Positions 17,430 to 25,643 of a stretch of DNA of 64,000 nt are shown here, piece by piece. Numbering within the stretch: position 1 is the first letter of the stretch; each line of letters starts with the position of its first letter. The notes beneath the pieces were generated by a model. The model was given only the letters and a program-made list of their open reading frames with translations. It did no database searches and had not been told where the DNA came from. The DNA is taken from positions 434,001 to 498,000 of the forward strand of contig JADKBN010000031.1 of the NCBI GenBank assembly GCA_016715065.1, given 5' to 3'. Source of the DNA: Fibrobacterota bacterium (GTDB lineage Bacteria; Fibrobacterota; Fibrobacteria; UBA5070). The position numbers and the translations under genes were made by a program.

Positions 17430-18814
17430 CCAACCGCATCGATCAATTGCGACAAGAAATCCTGGAAAAGACCCGTGAACTGGTCAGGCTGCGCGAAGGG
17501 AAAAAGGAATTCCAGGCCGGATCGAGCGTGGTGCCCTACGCGGGCCGCGTCTACGACGAGGAGGAAGTCGCCGCTGGCGTGTCCAGCATGCTGGATTTCT
17601 GGCTGACGTTGGGGCCCGAAGGTGCGGCCATGGAAAAGGAGCTCTCCGAGTTCCTGGGTGTGCGCAATTGCCTTCTGGTCAACTCGGGGTCGTCTGCCAA
17701 TCTGGTCGCCTTCAGTGCGCTGACCTCCTACAAGCTCAAGGAACGCCGCATCCTGCCGGGAGACGAAGTGATCACTGCGGCGGCGGGTTTCCCCACCACC
17801 GTGGCGCCGATCGTGCAAAACGGTGCGGTACCGGTGTTCGTGGACGTGGATCCCTTGACCACCAATGGGCGCGCCGACCAGCTCGAGGCCGCGTACGTGG
17901 AAGGCAAGACGAAAGCTGTCTTTTTCGCGCACACGCTGGGAAACCCCTTCGATCTAGCGGAAGTCAAGCGTTTCTGCGATGAAAAGGGCATCTGGCTGAT
18001 CGAAGACAACTGCGATGCGCTGGGTTCCAAGTACGACGGAAAATGGACGGGAACTTTTGGAGACCTGTCCACGCAGAGCTTCTATCCGCCGCACCATCTG
18101 ACCATGGGCGAAGGTGGCTCGGTCAACATCGTGTCCAAGGCCATCCTCAAGACCTGCGCGGAGTCCTTCCGCGACTGGGGTCGGGATTGCTGGTGCCCCT
18201 CGGGCAAGGACGACACCTGCTGCAAGCGGTTTGACTGGCAGATGGGCGATCTTCCCAAGGGATACGACCACAAGTACATCTACAGCCACCTTGGCTACAA
18301 CGTGAAGCCTCTGGATCCCCAGGCCGCCATCGGCCGGGTGCAGCTCAAGAAGCTTCCCGCCTTCATCGCCGCGCGCATCCGCAATTGGGAATTCCTGCGG
18401 CGCCAGTTGGTGGGCCTGGAAGATGTCATCGACTTCATGTTGCCCACGCACGCCACCGCATGGTCTCCCTCCGGGTTCTCCTGGGTGGCGGGCAAGCCAG
18501 TGGTCGAGCCTTCGTGGTTCGGGTTCATGATGCTCGTGAAGCCCAACGCCAGATTCAGTCGCACCGACCTGGCTCGTGCTCTCGACCAGGCGAAGGTGGG
18601 CAACCGCATGCTTTTCGGCGGCAACCTGGTTCGCCAGCCCGCGTTCGTGCAGCTGCGCCAGGACAGCCAAGGCAAGGCGTTCCGCGTGATCGGCGACTTG
18701 TCCGGCTCCGACCGCATCATGAACGAAGCGGTCTTCGTGGGCACCTACCCTGGATTGGACGAGGAGAAGCTTTCCTACATCGCCTCGATCATCCGTTCCG
18801 TCGCCAAGGCTTGA
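17426..18814 (+). CDS. rfbH: CDP-4-keto-6-deoxyglucose 3-dehydratase (E1, RfbH/DdhC)
   Basis: The product is 462 aa. The GTG at 17426 was chosen because it has GGAGG at the right distance and overlaps the rfbG stop. The enzyme removes the C3 hydroxyl of CDP-4-keto-6-deoxyglucose using pyridoxamine phosphate and a [2Fe-2S] cluster. It has the aminotransferase fold, but the usual PLP lysine is His in FYPPHHLTMGEGG (near residue 222), the hallmark of E1. A Cys-rich stretch at about 243-268 (C, CWC, CC) supplies the iron-sulphur ligands. No E3 reductase (ferredoxin-NADP reductase type) gene is seen nearby, so a generic reductase must serve. Confidence 0.96.
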   Translation: MTNRIDQLRQEILEKTRELVRLREGKKEFQAGSSVVPYAGRVYDEEEVAAGVSSMLDFWLTLGPEGAAMEKELSEFLGVRNCLLVNSGSSANLVAFSALTSYKLKERRILPGDEVITAAAGFPTTVAPIVQNGAVPVFVDVDPLTTNGRADQLEAAYVEGKTKAVFFAHTLGNPFDLAEVKRFCDEKGIWLIEDNCDALGSKYDGKWTGTFGDLSTQSFYPPHHLTMGEGGSVNIVSKAILKTCAESFRDWGRDCWCPSGKDDTCCKRFDWQMGDLPKGYDHKYIYSHLGYNVKPLDPQAAIGRVQLKKLPAFIAARIRNWEFLRRQLVGLEDVIDFMLPTHATAWSPSGFSWVAGKPVVEPSWFGFMMLVKPNARFSRTDLARALDQAKVGNRMLFGGNLVRQPAFVQLRQDSQGKAFRVIGDLSGSDRIMNEAVFVGTYPGLDEEKLSYIASIIRSVAKA

Positions 18815-18823
18815 GCCTGCCCG

Positions 18824-19885
18824 ATGGCCCTCCTCCAGGAGCATTCCTATCCCGTCCCGGTCGATGATCTCGATCGCGCCGTGGACCTTGTCGGATCCCG
18901 CTGGGCCCGACTCGATGGGATGCGCCTGCTGTTCACCGGCGGGACAGGATTTGTCGGAACGTGGATGGTCGCCGTCCTTCTGAGGGCGGTGGATCGCGGA
19001 ATCCTTCGCGCGCAGGCGAGCCTGTTGACCCGCGATCCCGAGGCGTTCGCCAAGCGCGCAGGGGGCATCGTTTCGCATGGATCGATCCGATTGCTCCAAG
19101 GCGACGTGCTCCGATCCGGCTGGAATGCCGACGGTTGCTCGCACCTGGTGGCCGGGGCGACCGAGGCGAGCGCCGCGCTGCTGAAGGAGCGGCCCAGGTT
19201 GATGTTGGAAACGATCCTGGACGGGACTCGCCGCACCTTGGACGTGGCCGCTCAGACGGGGATTTCACGCGCATTGTTCCTCAGTTCCGGCGCGGCGAAC
19301 GGTCCCCAGTCCCCCGAAATCTCCCTCGTGCAGGAGAACGAATTTTTCGGGCCGGATCCGTTGCTGCGCAAATCGGCATACGGCGAAGGAAAGCGCGCCG
19401 CTGAGATGCTGTTCGCGCTCGCGGGAAGCGAGAGTTTTTCGTTTTCCGTGTCCCGCATGTGGGCCTTTGTCGGGCCGTTGCTTCTGCTGAATACCCATTT
19501 CGCGATCGGAAATTTCATCGGGGACGCCCTGGCCGGACGCACGATCCGAATCCTGGGAGACGGCACCACGGTTCGCTCCTACCAATACGCCGCGGACATG
19601 GCGGCGTGGAATTGGATCCTGCTGGCCTCCGGTCGCGACGCCACCGCCTACAACGTGGGATCCGATCGGGCCGTCAGCACCAGGGAACTTGCGGAAATTG
19701 TCAGCAAGATCGGTGCGGGCGCAGGCTTCGAAGTCCTGGGCAAACCGGATCCCGCGCGTCGCGTGGATGTCTACGTGCCCTCCGTCGATCGCTTCGTGGA
19801 GGAATTCACGATGGCCCCCCAGACGGATCTGGAAACGGCCATCTCCAGGACCATCGCCTGGAACCGCGCCGGTGGTGGCGCATGA
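18824..19885 (+). CDS. NAD(P)-dependent SDR epimerase/reductase of the CDP-sugar operon
   Basis: The product is 353 aa. A ~32-residue N-terminal extension precedes the Rossmann motif FTGGTGFVGTW; the extension is common in SDRs of O-antigen clusters, so the ATG at 18824 was kept. The active site includes SSGAANGP and YGEGKRAAE (Tyr and Lys). By position after rfbH it should act on the 4-keto group of the CDP-3,6-dideoxyhexose or on a branched product made by the thiamine-diphosphate enzyme downstream (as YerF does in yersiniose synthesis). Paratose- or abequose-synthase-like activity is the simpler alternative. Its stop overlaps the next ATG. Confidence 0.8.
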   Translation: MALLQEHSYPVPVDDLDRAVDLVGSRWARLDGMRLLFTGGTGFVGTWMVAVLLRAVDRGILRAQASLLTRDPEAFAKRAGGIVSHGSIRLLQGDVLRSGWNADGCSHLVAGATEASAALLKERPRLMLETILDGTRRTLDVAAQTGISRALFLSSGAANGPQSPEISLVQENEFFGPDPLLRKSAYGEGKRAAEMLFALAGSESFSFSVSRMWAFVGPLLLLNTHFAIGNFIGDALAGRTIRILGDGTTVRSYQYAADMAAWNWILLASGRDATAYNVGSDRAVSTRELAEIVSKIGAGAGFEVLGKPDPARRVDVYVPSVDRFVEEFTMAPQTDLETAISRTIAWNRAGGGA

Positions 19886-20529
19886 TCCGCCATGTGGTGT
19901 TCGATCTCGACGGCACGCTGGTCCACTCGGCTCCGGATGTGCTCGCATCGCTGTCCGCGGCGTTGACGCATGCGGGCGTGGCGTATTCCGTGCCCATTCC
20001 GGAATCCGTCATCGGTCCTCCTGTCAAGGGAATGATCGAACGCATGGGTGTCCGGATCGACCCTGGCCAGATGGACGTCGCGGTCGCCGCCTTCAGAGCC
20101 TCCTACGACCCGAGCCCGATGCTTCTCACTTTCCCCTATCCCGGCGCCGACGAGCTGTTGGCGAGGTTGAAGCAGCGGAACCTCCGTGTCTACTTGGCCA
20201 CCAACAAGCCAACCGAGCCCACCAAGCGGCTGGTCGAGCGCTTTTTCAAAGGGATGGTGGACGACATCTGTTGCGTGGATGGCATCCCGGGCCGGCGCCT
20301 GTCCAAGCGGGAAATGCTGGAAGAATTGGCGGCCAGGCATGCGATCGCACCCGACGAGGCCGTCATGGTCGGGGACGGTGCCGTGGACATCGGCGGTGGT
20401 CGCCAGGTGGGTTGGACCACCATCGCCGTGCGATGGGGTTACGGAACCATCGAAGAATTGGAAAACGAATCGCCATCGATCTGGGCCGGAACGCTTGGAG
20501 AGATCGCCCGCCTTTTGGAGGACAGATGA
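19882..20529 (+). CDS. HAD-superfamily phosphatase in the CDP-sugar operon
   Basis: The product is 215 aa from the ATG overlapping the preceding stop. It has HAD motif I FDLDGTLVHSAPD, motif II LATNKP, a lysine in RRLSKREML and motif IV VGDGAVDIGGG. The size and helical cap resemble Gph-type phosphatases. It lies between the SDR and the thiamine-diphosphate enzyme with four-base overlaps at both ends, so it is surely cotranscribed. Simple CDP-dideoxyhexose pathways need no phosphatase. Its presence with an aldolase suggests that a phosphorylated carbon fragment or sugar is processed; the substrate is unknown. Confidence 0.82.
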   Translation: MIRHVVFDLDGTLVHSAPDVLASLSAALTHAGVAYSVPIPESVIGPPVKGMIERMGVRIDPGQMDVAVAAFRASYDPSPMLLTFPYPGADELLARLKQRNLRVYLATNKPTEPTKRLVERFFKGMVDDICCVDGIPGRRLSKREMLEELAARHAIAPDEAVMVGDGAVDIGGGRQVGWTTIAVRWGYGTIEELENESPSIWAGTLGEIARLLEDR

Positions 20530-22301
20530 TCAAGGTCAGCGACTACATCGCACGCAGGTTGTCCGAACTCGGCGCGAGCCATGTCTTTATGGTGACCGGC
20601 GGCGGAGCCATGCATCTGAACGATTCCTTCGCCCGGGTGGTTCCCTACCAGGTGGTCTACAACCACCACGAGCAGGCGTGCGCGATCGCGGCCGAAGGAC
20701 TCTACCGCGCCAGCGGCAAGATCGGGGTGGTCAACATCACCACCGGGCCCGGAGGATTGAACACCATCACCGGATTGATGGGCCAGTGGACAGATTCCGT
20801 CCCGGCGATCTACGTGTCGGGGCAGGTCAAGCACACCACCACCCTCGATTGCTGCCGTGAACTGCCGTTGCGGCAACTCGGCGACCAGGAAGTGGACATC
20901 ATTCCGGTGGTTCGCCCCCTGGTGAAGTACGCGGTGAGCATCAAGGATCCCAAGTACGCGAGGCTGGAAGTGGAAAAGGCATTCCAGGCGGCCACGACTG
21001 GACGCATGGGTCCCGTGTGGATCGATGTTCCCATGGACGTCCAGGGTGCGATGGTCGACGAAGCGACCCTGGTCGCCTTCCAAGTTCCTTCCTCGCCCGC
21101 CCGACCCGGCGATACCCGCAAGATCATCGAATTGTTGGCGGCCAGCAAGCGGCCCGTTCTGGTGCCCGGCCATGGCGTGCGTCTTTCCGGCACCATCGCC
21201 TCGATGGAGCGAATCCTGGAAAAGTTGGGGATTCCCGCCGTCGCCACGTTCAACGGCTTCGACCTTCTCCCGTCCGATCATCCCAGCTTCTGCGGAAGGA
21301 TCGGGACCATCGGGACCCGTGGCGGCAACTTCACCTTGCAGAACGCCGATCTGGTGATTCTGCTGGGGACCCGCAACAACATCCGCCAGGTCAGCTACAA
21401 CTGGGAGAACTTCGCCCACCGAGCGGTGACGGTTTCTGTCGACATCGACGAAGCCGAGCTTGCCAAGCCGACCTTCCGACCCAAGCACGCGATCCATGCC
21501 GATCTGCGCGACTTCCTGCCAAGCCTGGAAGCCGAGCTGGCAGGATTCCAGCGGCCCGGCGTCTGGGACGAGTGGACCACATGGGCGAAGGAACGAAACC
21601 GAGCCTATCCTGCGGCGCTTCCCGCGTACGATCTGGAAACGGAGCGGATCCATCCCTATTCCTTTTTCCGCGACTTCACCCGCGGGCTTCCTGAAGGAGC
21701 CACCGTGGTGGCGGGAAACGGATCGGCGTGCGTGGTCTTGTTCCAGGCGGGGGAGGTCAAGCGCGGCCAGAGGATCTTCTGGAACAGCGGTTGTGCTTCC
21801 ATGGGATTCGATCTTCCTGCGGCGATCGGCGCCAGCGCGGGTCGCGAAGGCGACATCTGGTGCCTGGCTGGCGACGGCAGCTTGCAGATGAACCTGCAGG
21901 AATTGGCCACGGTCGGATTCCGTCGCATGCCGGTGAAGCTCGTGGTGCTGGAAAACGGGGGCTACGCCTCCATCCGCCAGACCCAGGCGAACTTCTTCAA
22001 ATCGCAGTACGGATGCGGAACGAATTCCGGTCTTGGTTTTCCGGACATGGAAATCCTGGCCAAGGCCTATGGAATCCCGTATGTGCGGTCCGCCAGCCTG
22101 AAAGATGTCGCGGAACACCAGAAACTGGTGGCCGCCACGTCCGGTCCGGTGATCTGGGAAGTGAAGCTCAAGCTGGATTATTCGTTCGAGCCGAAGCTTT
22201 CCTCCGAGAAGCTTCCCGATGGCCGCATGGTTTCCAAGCCGTTGGAAGACATGTTCCCGTTTTTGCCGCGCGAGGAATTCGCGCGCAACATGCTTTCCTG
22301 A
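20526..22301 (+). CDS. Thiamine-diphosphate-dependent enzyme (acetolactate-synthase family), possible YerE-like carboligase
   Basis: The product is 591 aa from the ATG overlapping the preceding stop. It has the three-domain acetolactate synthase/pyruvate decarboxylase layout: N-terminal PYR domain with the cofactor-activating Glu49 in NHHEQAC, a central domain, and a PP domain with GDGS near residue 449 and EN in place of the usual NN of the ThDP motif. In Yersinia, YerE of this family moves a two-carbon unit from pyruvate to C4 of CDP-3,6-dideoxy-4-ketoglucose to make a branched sugar. Location directly after rfbFGH and an SDR supports a similar role. A biosynthetic acetolactate synthase is unlikely, as there is no regulatory subunit or ilv gene nearby. 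Confidence 0.82.
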   Translation: MIKVSDYIARRLSELGASHVFMVTGGGAMHLNDSFARVVPYQVVYNHHEQACAIAAEGLYRASGKIGVVNITTGPGGLNTITGLMGQWTDSVPAIYVSGQVKHTTTLDCCRELPLRQLGDQEVDIIPVVRPLVKYAVSIKDPKYARLEVEKAFQAATTGRMGPVWIDVPMDVQGAMVDEATLVAFQVPSSPARPGDTRKIIELLAASKRPVLVPGHGVRLSGTIASMERILEKLGIPAVATFNGFDLLPSDHPSFCGRIGTIGTRGGNFTLQNADLVILLGTRNNIRQVSYNWENFAHRAVTVSVDIDEAELAKPTFRPKHAIHADLRDFLPSLEAELAGFQRPGVWDEWTTWAKERNRAYPAALPAYDLETERIHPYSFFRDFTRGLPEGATVVAGNGSACVVLFQAGEVKRGQRIFWNSGCASMGFDLPAAIGASAGREGDIWCLAGDGSLQMNLQELATVGFRRMPVKLVVLENGGYASIRQTQANFFKSQYGCGTNSGLGFPDMEILAKAYGIPYVRSASLKDVAEHQKLVAATSGPVIWEVKLKLDYSFEPKLSSEKLPDGRMVSKPLEDMFPFLPREEFARNMLS

Positions 22302-22339
22302 CCCATTTTTAACCGATACCCACCACAGGAGAACCCCCA

Positions 22340-23155
22340 ATGAATCTGCTTGAAAAGCGCATGGTCGATCAGCTCAAGGATTTGCGTGAGAACCACCATG
22401 TGGTGGGCGTGAAGGCCGAGTTCGAAGCCGAAGGAACGCGCCTGGAAGAGGCGCTTCGTCTGAAGGAAGTGATCACCAAGGCCGGCCTCGATCTGACCAT
22501 CAAGATCGGTGGATGCGAAGCCCTGAAGGACTTCTACGACTCCCGCGCCATCGGCGTGACCCACATTGTGGCCCCGATGATCGAATCGGCCTATGCCCTC
22601 AAGAAGTATTTGGCCTCCGCCAAGATCGCCTACCCCAAGGAAGAGCTCGCCGAGCTCAAGCTCTTGATCAACGTCGAGACCATCACCGCTTGCGACAACA
22701 TCGAAGACATCCTGTCGCGCTATCCCATCGATGGCTTGGGTGGCATCGTGTTCGGACGCGTGGATCTGACGGGCTCGTTGGGCCTCACCCGGGAAAACGT
22801 CAACGACGACCGCATCTTCGACATTGCCTCCAAGGTCTTCGCCTTGGCCCGCTCCAAGAACTTGGAAGTCGTGGTGGGTGGAGGTGTTTCGAAGGAAACG
22901 ATCCCCTTCCTGCGCCGCTTCCCTCAGGGAACGATCGTGCGCTACGAGACCCGCAAAGTGATCTTCGGATGCCCGGGCGCATTGGAAGACGGCTACGACA
23001 ACGGCATCCTCAAGGCGGTCGGCTTCGAGCTCATGTGGCTGAAGAACAAGCGCGACTTCTACGGTCTGATCTACAAGGAAGACGAAGTCCGCATCGAGAT
23101 GCTGGAAAAGCGCTACCGCAAGTTGATCGAAGAAGCGGGCGGCAAGGTCGAGTGA
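22340..23155 (+). CDS. HpcH/HpaI aldolase/citrate lyase family protein
   Basis: The product is 271 aa; the ATG has CACAGGAG upstream. The TIM-barrel aldolase fold of this family is indicated by the VGVKAEFEAEG start, IVAPMIESAYALK, the metal-binding Glu in LINVETITACDN, and GRVDLTGSLG. Family members cleave or form carbon bonds with pyruvate or oxaloacetate enolates using a divalent metal. It ends the CDP-sugar operon, 38 bases after the thiamine-diphosphate gene. It could add or release a pyruvate unit on a sugar precursor together with the HAD phosphatase; this is inference, and no characterised sugar pathway with this exact gene set is known to me. Confidence 0.85.
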   Translation: MNLLEKRMVDQLKDLRENHHVVGVKAEFEAEGTRLEEALRLKEVITKAGLDLTIKIGGCEALKDFYDSRAIGVTHIVAPMIESAYALKKYLASAKIAYPKEELAELKLLINVETITACDNIEDILSRYPIDGLGGIVFGRVDLTGSLGLTRENVNDDRIFDIASKVFALARSKNLEVVVGGGVSKETIPFLRRFPQGTIVRYETRKVIFGCPGALEDGYDNGILKAVGFELMWLKNKRDFYGLIYKEDEVRIEMLEKRYRKLIEEAGGKVE

Positions 23156-23405
23156 GGCTACTTGGGGGATGATATTTTTTCCAACAATCAGCTCTTGATT
23201 GAGAGTTGGTTGCATCCACACGGGTTACAATGACCGGAAAAACCCAAGAAAATTGAACTGAGCGGTGAATCAGCCAAGACCGCACTTGTGGGAGATGAAG
23301 GCAATTGGAAATCCAAAGACCGACTATATTCCAATTCTTGGCCATGGTCTGCCACTATCCCAGGCGGGGTGAGTCACCGCCGTGATCTGCAGGAGTTGTA
23401 CGGAG

Positions 23406-24347
23406 ATGAAAAAGGATAGCCGAATTTTTGTTGCCGGCCACCGAGGCCTGGTGGGCGGAGCCATCGTTCGCAAGCTACGAGCGGAGGGGTTCACGAAGAT
23501 CATCGTCAGGACCAGGGCAGAGTGTGATTTGGAGAACCAAGGAGCAGTGTTCAAGCTGTTTCTTGAGGAGAAGCCGGAATTCGTCTTCATGGCGGCTGCG
23601 AAGGTGGGCGGGATCTTGGCGAACAAGACCTACCCGGTCGACTTCATCCGATCGAATCTGATGGTGCAAAACAACATCATCGATGCGTCCTTCTACTCAG
23701 GGGTCTCGAAGCTGCTGTTCTTGGGCAGTTCGTGCATTTATCCGAAGCTATGCCCGCAACCCATCAAGGAGGAGTACCTCTTGACGGGCGCGCTGGAGCC
23801 AACCAACGAGTGGTACGCCATCGCCAAGATCGCTGGGATCAAGACCTGTCAGGCATACCAGGCACAGTACGGCTTCAATGCGATTTCCTTGATGCCGACG
23901 AATCTCTACGGGCCAGGTGACAATTTTGACCTGAATTCTTCCCATGTTCTACCCGCACTCATTCGCAAATTCCATGAAGCGAAAGTCTCAGGTGTGAACG
24001 AGGTGGTGATGTGGGGCACGGGCACGCCTCGCCGGGAGTTCCTCCATGTCGACGACTTGGCGAGTGCCTGCATCCATCTGATGGAGACGTACAACAAGTC
24101 GGAGATCGTGAACGTTGGGACAGGAAGCGACATCACCATCCGTGAGCTAGCCGAGCTGATCAAACAAACCGTGGGGTTCCAGGGCGAGATCGTCCAGGAT
24201 CTCACTAAGCCGGACGGTACGATGCAGAAATTGCTCGATGTGCAAAAATTGCATGGATTGGGCTGGAAGCATCGGGTCGCTCTGGAAGAAGGTATTCAAA
24301 CCACTTACGATTGGTTCCTCGACAATCAGTCTGCTTTCCGTCGATAG
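23406..24347 (+). CDS. fcl: GDP-L-fucose synthase (GDP-4-keto-6-deoxymannose epimerase/reductase)
   Basis: The product is 313 aa from the ATG at 23406, with AGGAG at 23391-23395. It carries out the 3,5-epimerisation and 4-reduction that complete GDP-L-fucose. Features are GHRGLVGGAI, MAAAKVGGI, SSCIYP, the catalytic YAIAK, and NLYGPGDNFD. The substrate comes from gmd at 7496. It follows the CDP-sugar operon after a 250-bp gap (23156-23405), which contains a short hairpin (23182-23210) but no gene or convincing promoter. The context of polysaccharide genes indicates fucose in the surface glycan. Confidence 0.96.
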   Translation: MKKDSRIFVAGHRGLVGGAIVRKLRAEGFTKIIVRTRAECDLENQGAVFKLFLEEKPEFVFMAAAKVGGILANKTYPVDFIRSNLMVQNNIIDASFYSGVSKLLFLGSSCIYPKLCPQPIKEEYLLTGALEPTNEWYAIAKIAGIKTCQAYQAQYGFNAISLMPTNLYGPGDNFDLNSSHVLPALIRKFHEAKVSGVNEVVMWGTGTPRREFLHVDDLASACIHLMETYNKSEIVNVGTGSDITIRELAELIKQTVGFQGEIVQDLTKPDGTMQKLLDVQKLHGLGWKHRVALEEGIQTTYDWFLDNQSAFRR

Positions 24348-24381
24348 TCATCACCCACCAGCCAAACCCGCAGAGGAATAC

Positions 24382-25602
24382 ATGGATTTAGGGATTATTG
24401 GTGCCGGTGTTTCCGGTTTGTCCGTTGCGAAGATGCTTGCCGGAAGGTTTGACCTGGAAATACTCGAGAAAGCCCCCCAAATTGGAGGTATCGCTCGAGT
24501 CAAAATGGTTAACGGAGTGCCATATCACCTCGTCGGAGGGCACTGCTTCAACTCCAAGAACAGCAGGGTTGTGGAATTTGTTGACCAAATTCTACCCAAG
24601 AGTGAAATGCATTGCATCAAGCGAAATGCTCGGATCGCCTTCAAAGGTCACAAGGTGGGGTATCCTCTCGAGTTCTCGATTCGGGAGATCGCATCCTTTG
24701 ATGCGGAGCTGGCCCAAAGAATTACCGAAGATTTCTTCCGCGCCTCGCCAACCGAAACCAGCAATCTCGCAGATTGGTTCCGTTGCCGATTCGGGAATGC
24801 ACTCGCGGAGGAATATCTCATTCCCTACAATCGCAAGATATGGGGCATGGAGCCTTCTGAAATGGATCCGTCATGGGTCGAAGGCAAATTGCCAATCCCC
24901 AACAAGCGGCAATTCTTCCAGGCTTTATTCAAATCCGGCGACGATGCCATGGTGCACTCCACGTTCTATTATCCCAATTCGAACACCCAAAACCGATTGT
25001 TGGAAGCGCTAGCAGATGGAACCTCTATCCACACTGCAGAAGGAGTGGAGCGGCTGGAGCGGATTGGGGGCGAGTGGGTAGTCAATGGGCAAAGGCGATA
25101 CCAGCGGATCATCAGTACAATGCCGCTCGACCTCCTGCCTAAGGTGGTCGCTGGCGTGCCTCAGGAAATCTTGGATCTGGCCGGATTGCTTCGATGGAAC
25201 CGCATTTCGAATGCTCTTTGGGAGACCGAAGAGACGGACGAGACGTGGACGTATCATCCTGATCCGGGGACAATCTTTCATCGCCATATCCACATCGGTC
25301 GATTCATGGCTCCAGAGCGAAATTACTCCATTACGGAGTCCTTGGGTGCTCGAACTGCCGAACTGATGGAGTCGGAGGGTAAAAAATTCCCTCTGCTCAA
25401 GACTATGATCGATCATAACGTTTCCGAACGAGCCTACGTGGTTTACGATCAAAATTACAAGAAAGCCGTTTCTGGGATTAAAGCTTGGATGCAGAGTGTG
25501 GACCTGATTCCCCTCGGTCGGTTTGGTGAGTGGGAATACTACAACATGGATGCCTGCATGGAGAGTGCTTTCCGGGTGGCTGATGGGTTGAACGCTCATT
25601 GA
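24382..25602 (+). CDS. FAD-dependent oxidoreductase related to UDP-galactopyranose mutase / protoporphyrinogen-oxidase-like proteins
   Basis: The product is 406 aa from the ATG at 24382 (AGAGGA upstream). The N-terminal dinucleotide motif GIIGAGVSGLSVAK is followed by LEKAPQIGG (FAD ribose Glu). The central motif PYNRKIWGMEPSEMD and the C-terminal FAD segment fit a group of amine-oxidase-fold proteins found in polysaccharide clusters and annotated as mutase-like. True UDP-galactopyranose mutases are shorter and have other substrate-binding motifs, so conversion of a pyranose to a furanose is only one possibility. It lies 34 bases after fcl. Confidence 0.75.
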   Translation: MDLGIIGAGVSGLSVAKMLAGRFDLEILEKAPQIGGIARVKMVNGVPYHLVGGHCFNSKNSRVVEFVDQILPKSEMHCIKRNARIAFKGHKVGYPLEFSIREIASFDAELAQRITEDFFRASPTETSNLADWFRCRFGNALAEEYLIPYNRKIWGMEPSEMDPSWVEGKLPIPNKRQFFQALFKSGDDAMVHSTFYYPNSNTQNRLLEALADGTSIHTAEGVERLERIGGEWVVNGQRRYQRIISTMPLDLLPKVVAGVPQEILDLAGLLRWNRISNALWETEETDETWTYHPDPGTIFHRHIHIGRFMAPERNYSITESLGARTAELMESEGKKFPLLKTMIDHNVSERAYVVYDQNYKKAVSGIKAWMQSVDLIPLGRFGEWEYYNMDACMESAFRVADGLNAH

Positions 25603-25643
25603 AATCGCGACTCCTTAGAAATTAAGCCTACTCTGGAGGGGAC

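Noticed and set aside
20439..22340. 633-codon minus-strand open frame opposite the thiamine-diphosphate enzyme
   Set aside because: The plus strand encodes a complete enzyme with cofactor motifs; the antisense product is low in hydrophobic residues and matches nothing.
23182..23210. Hairpin in the gap before fcl as a terminator
   Set aside because: The stem is short and bulged, and the T-run lies on the wrong side for plus-strand termination.
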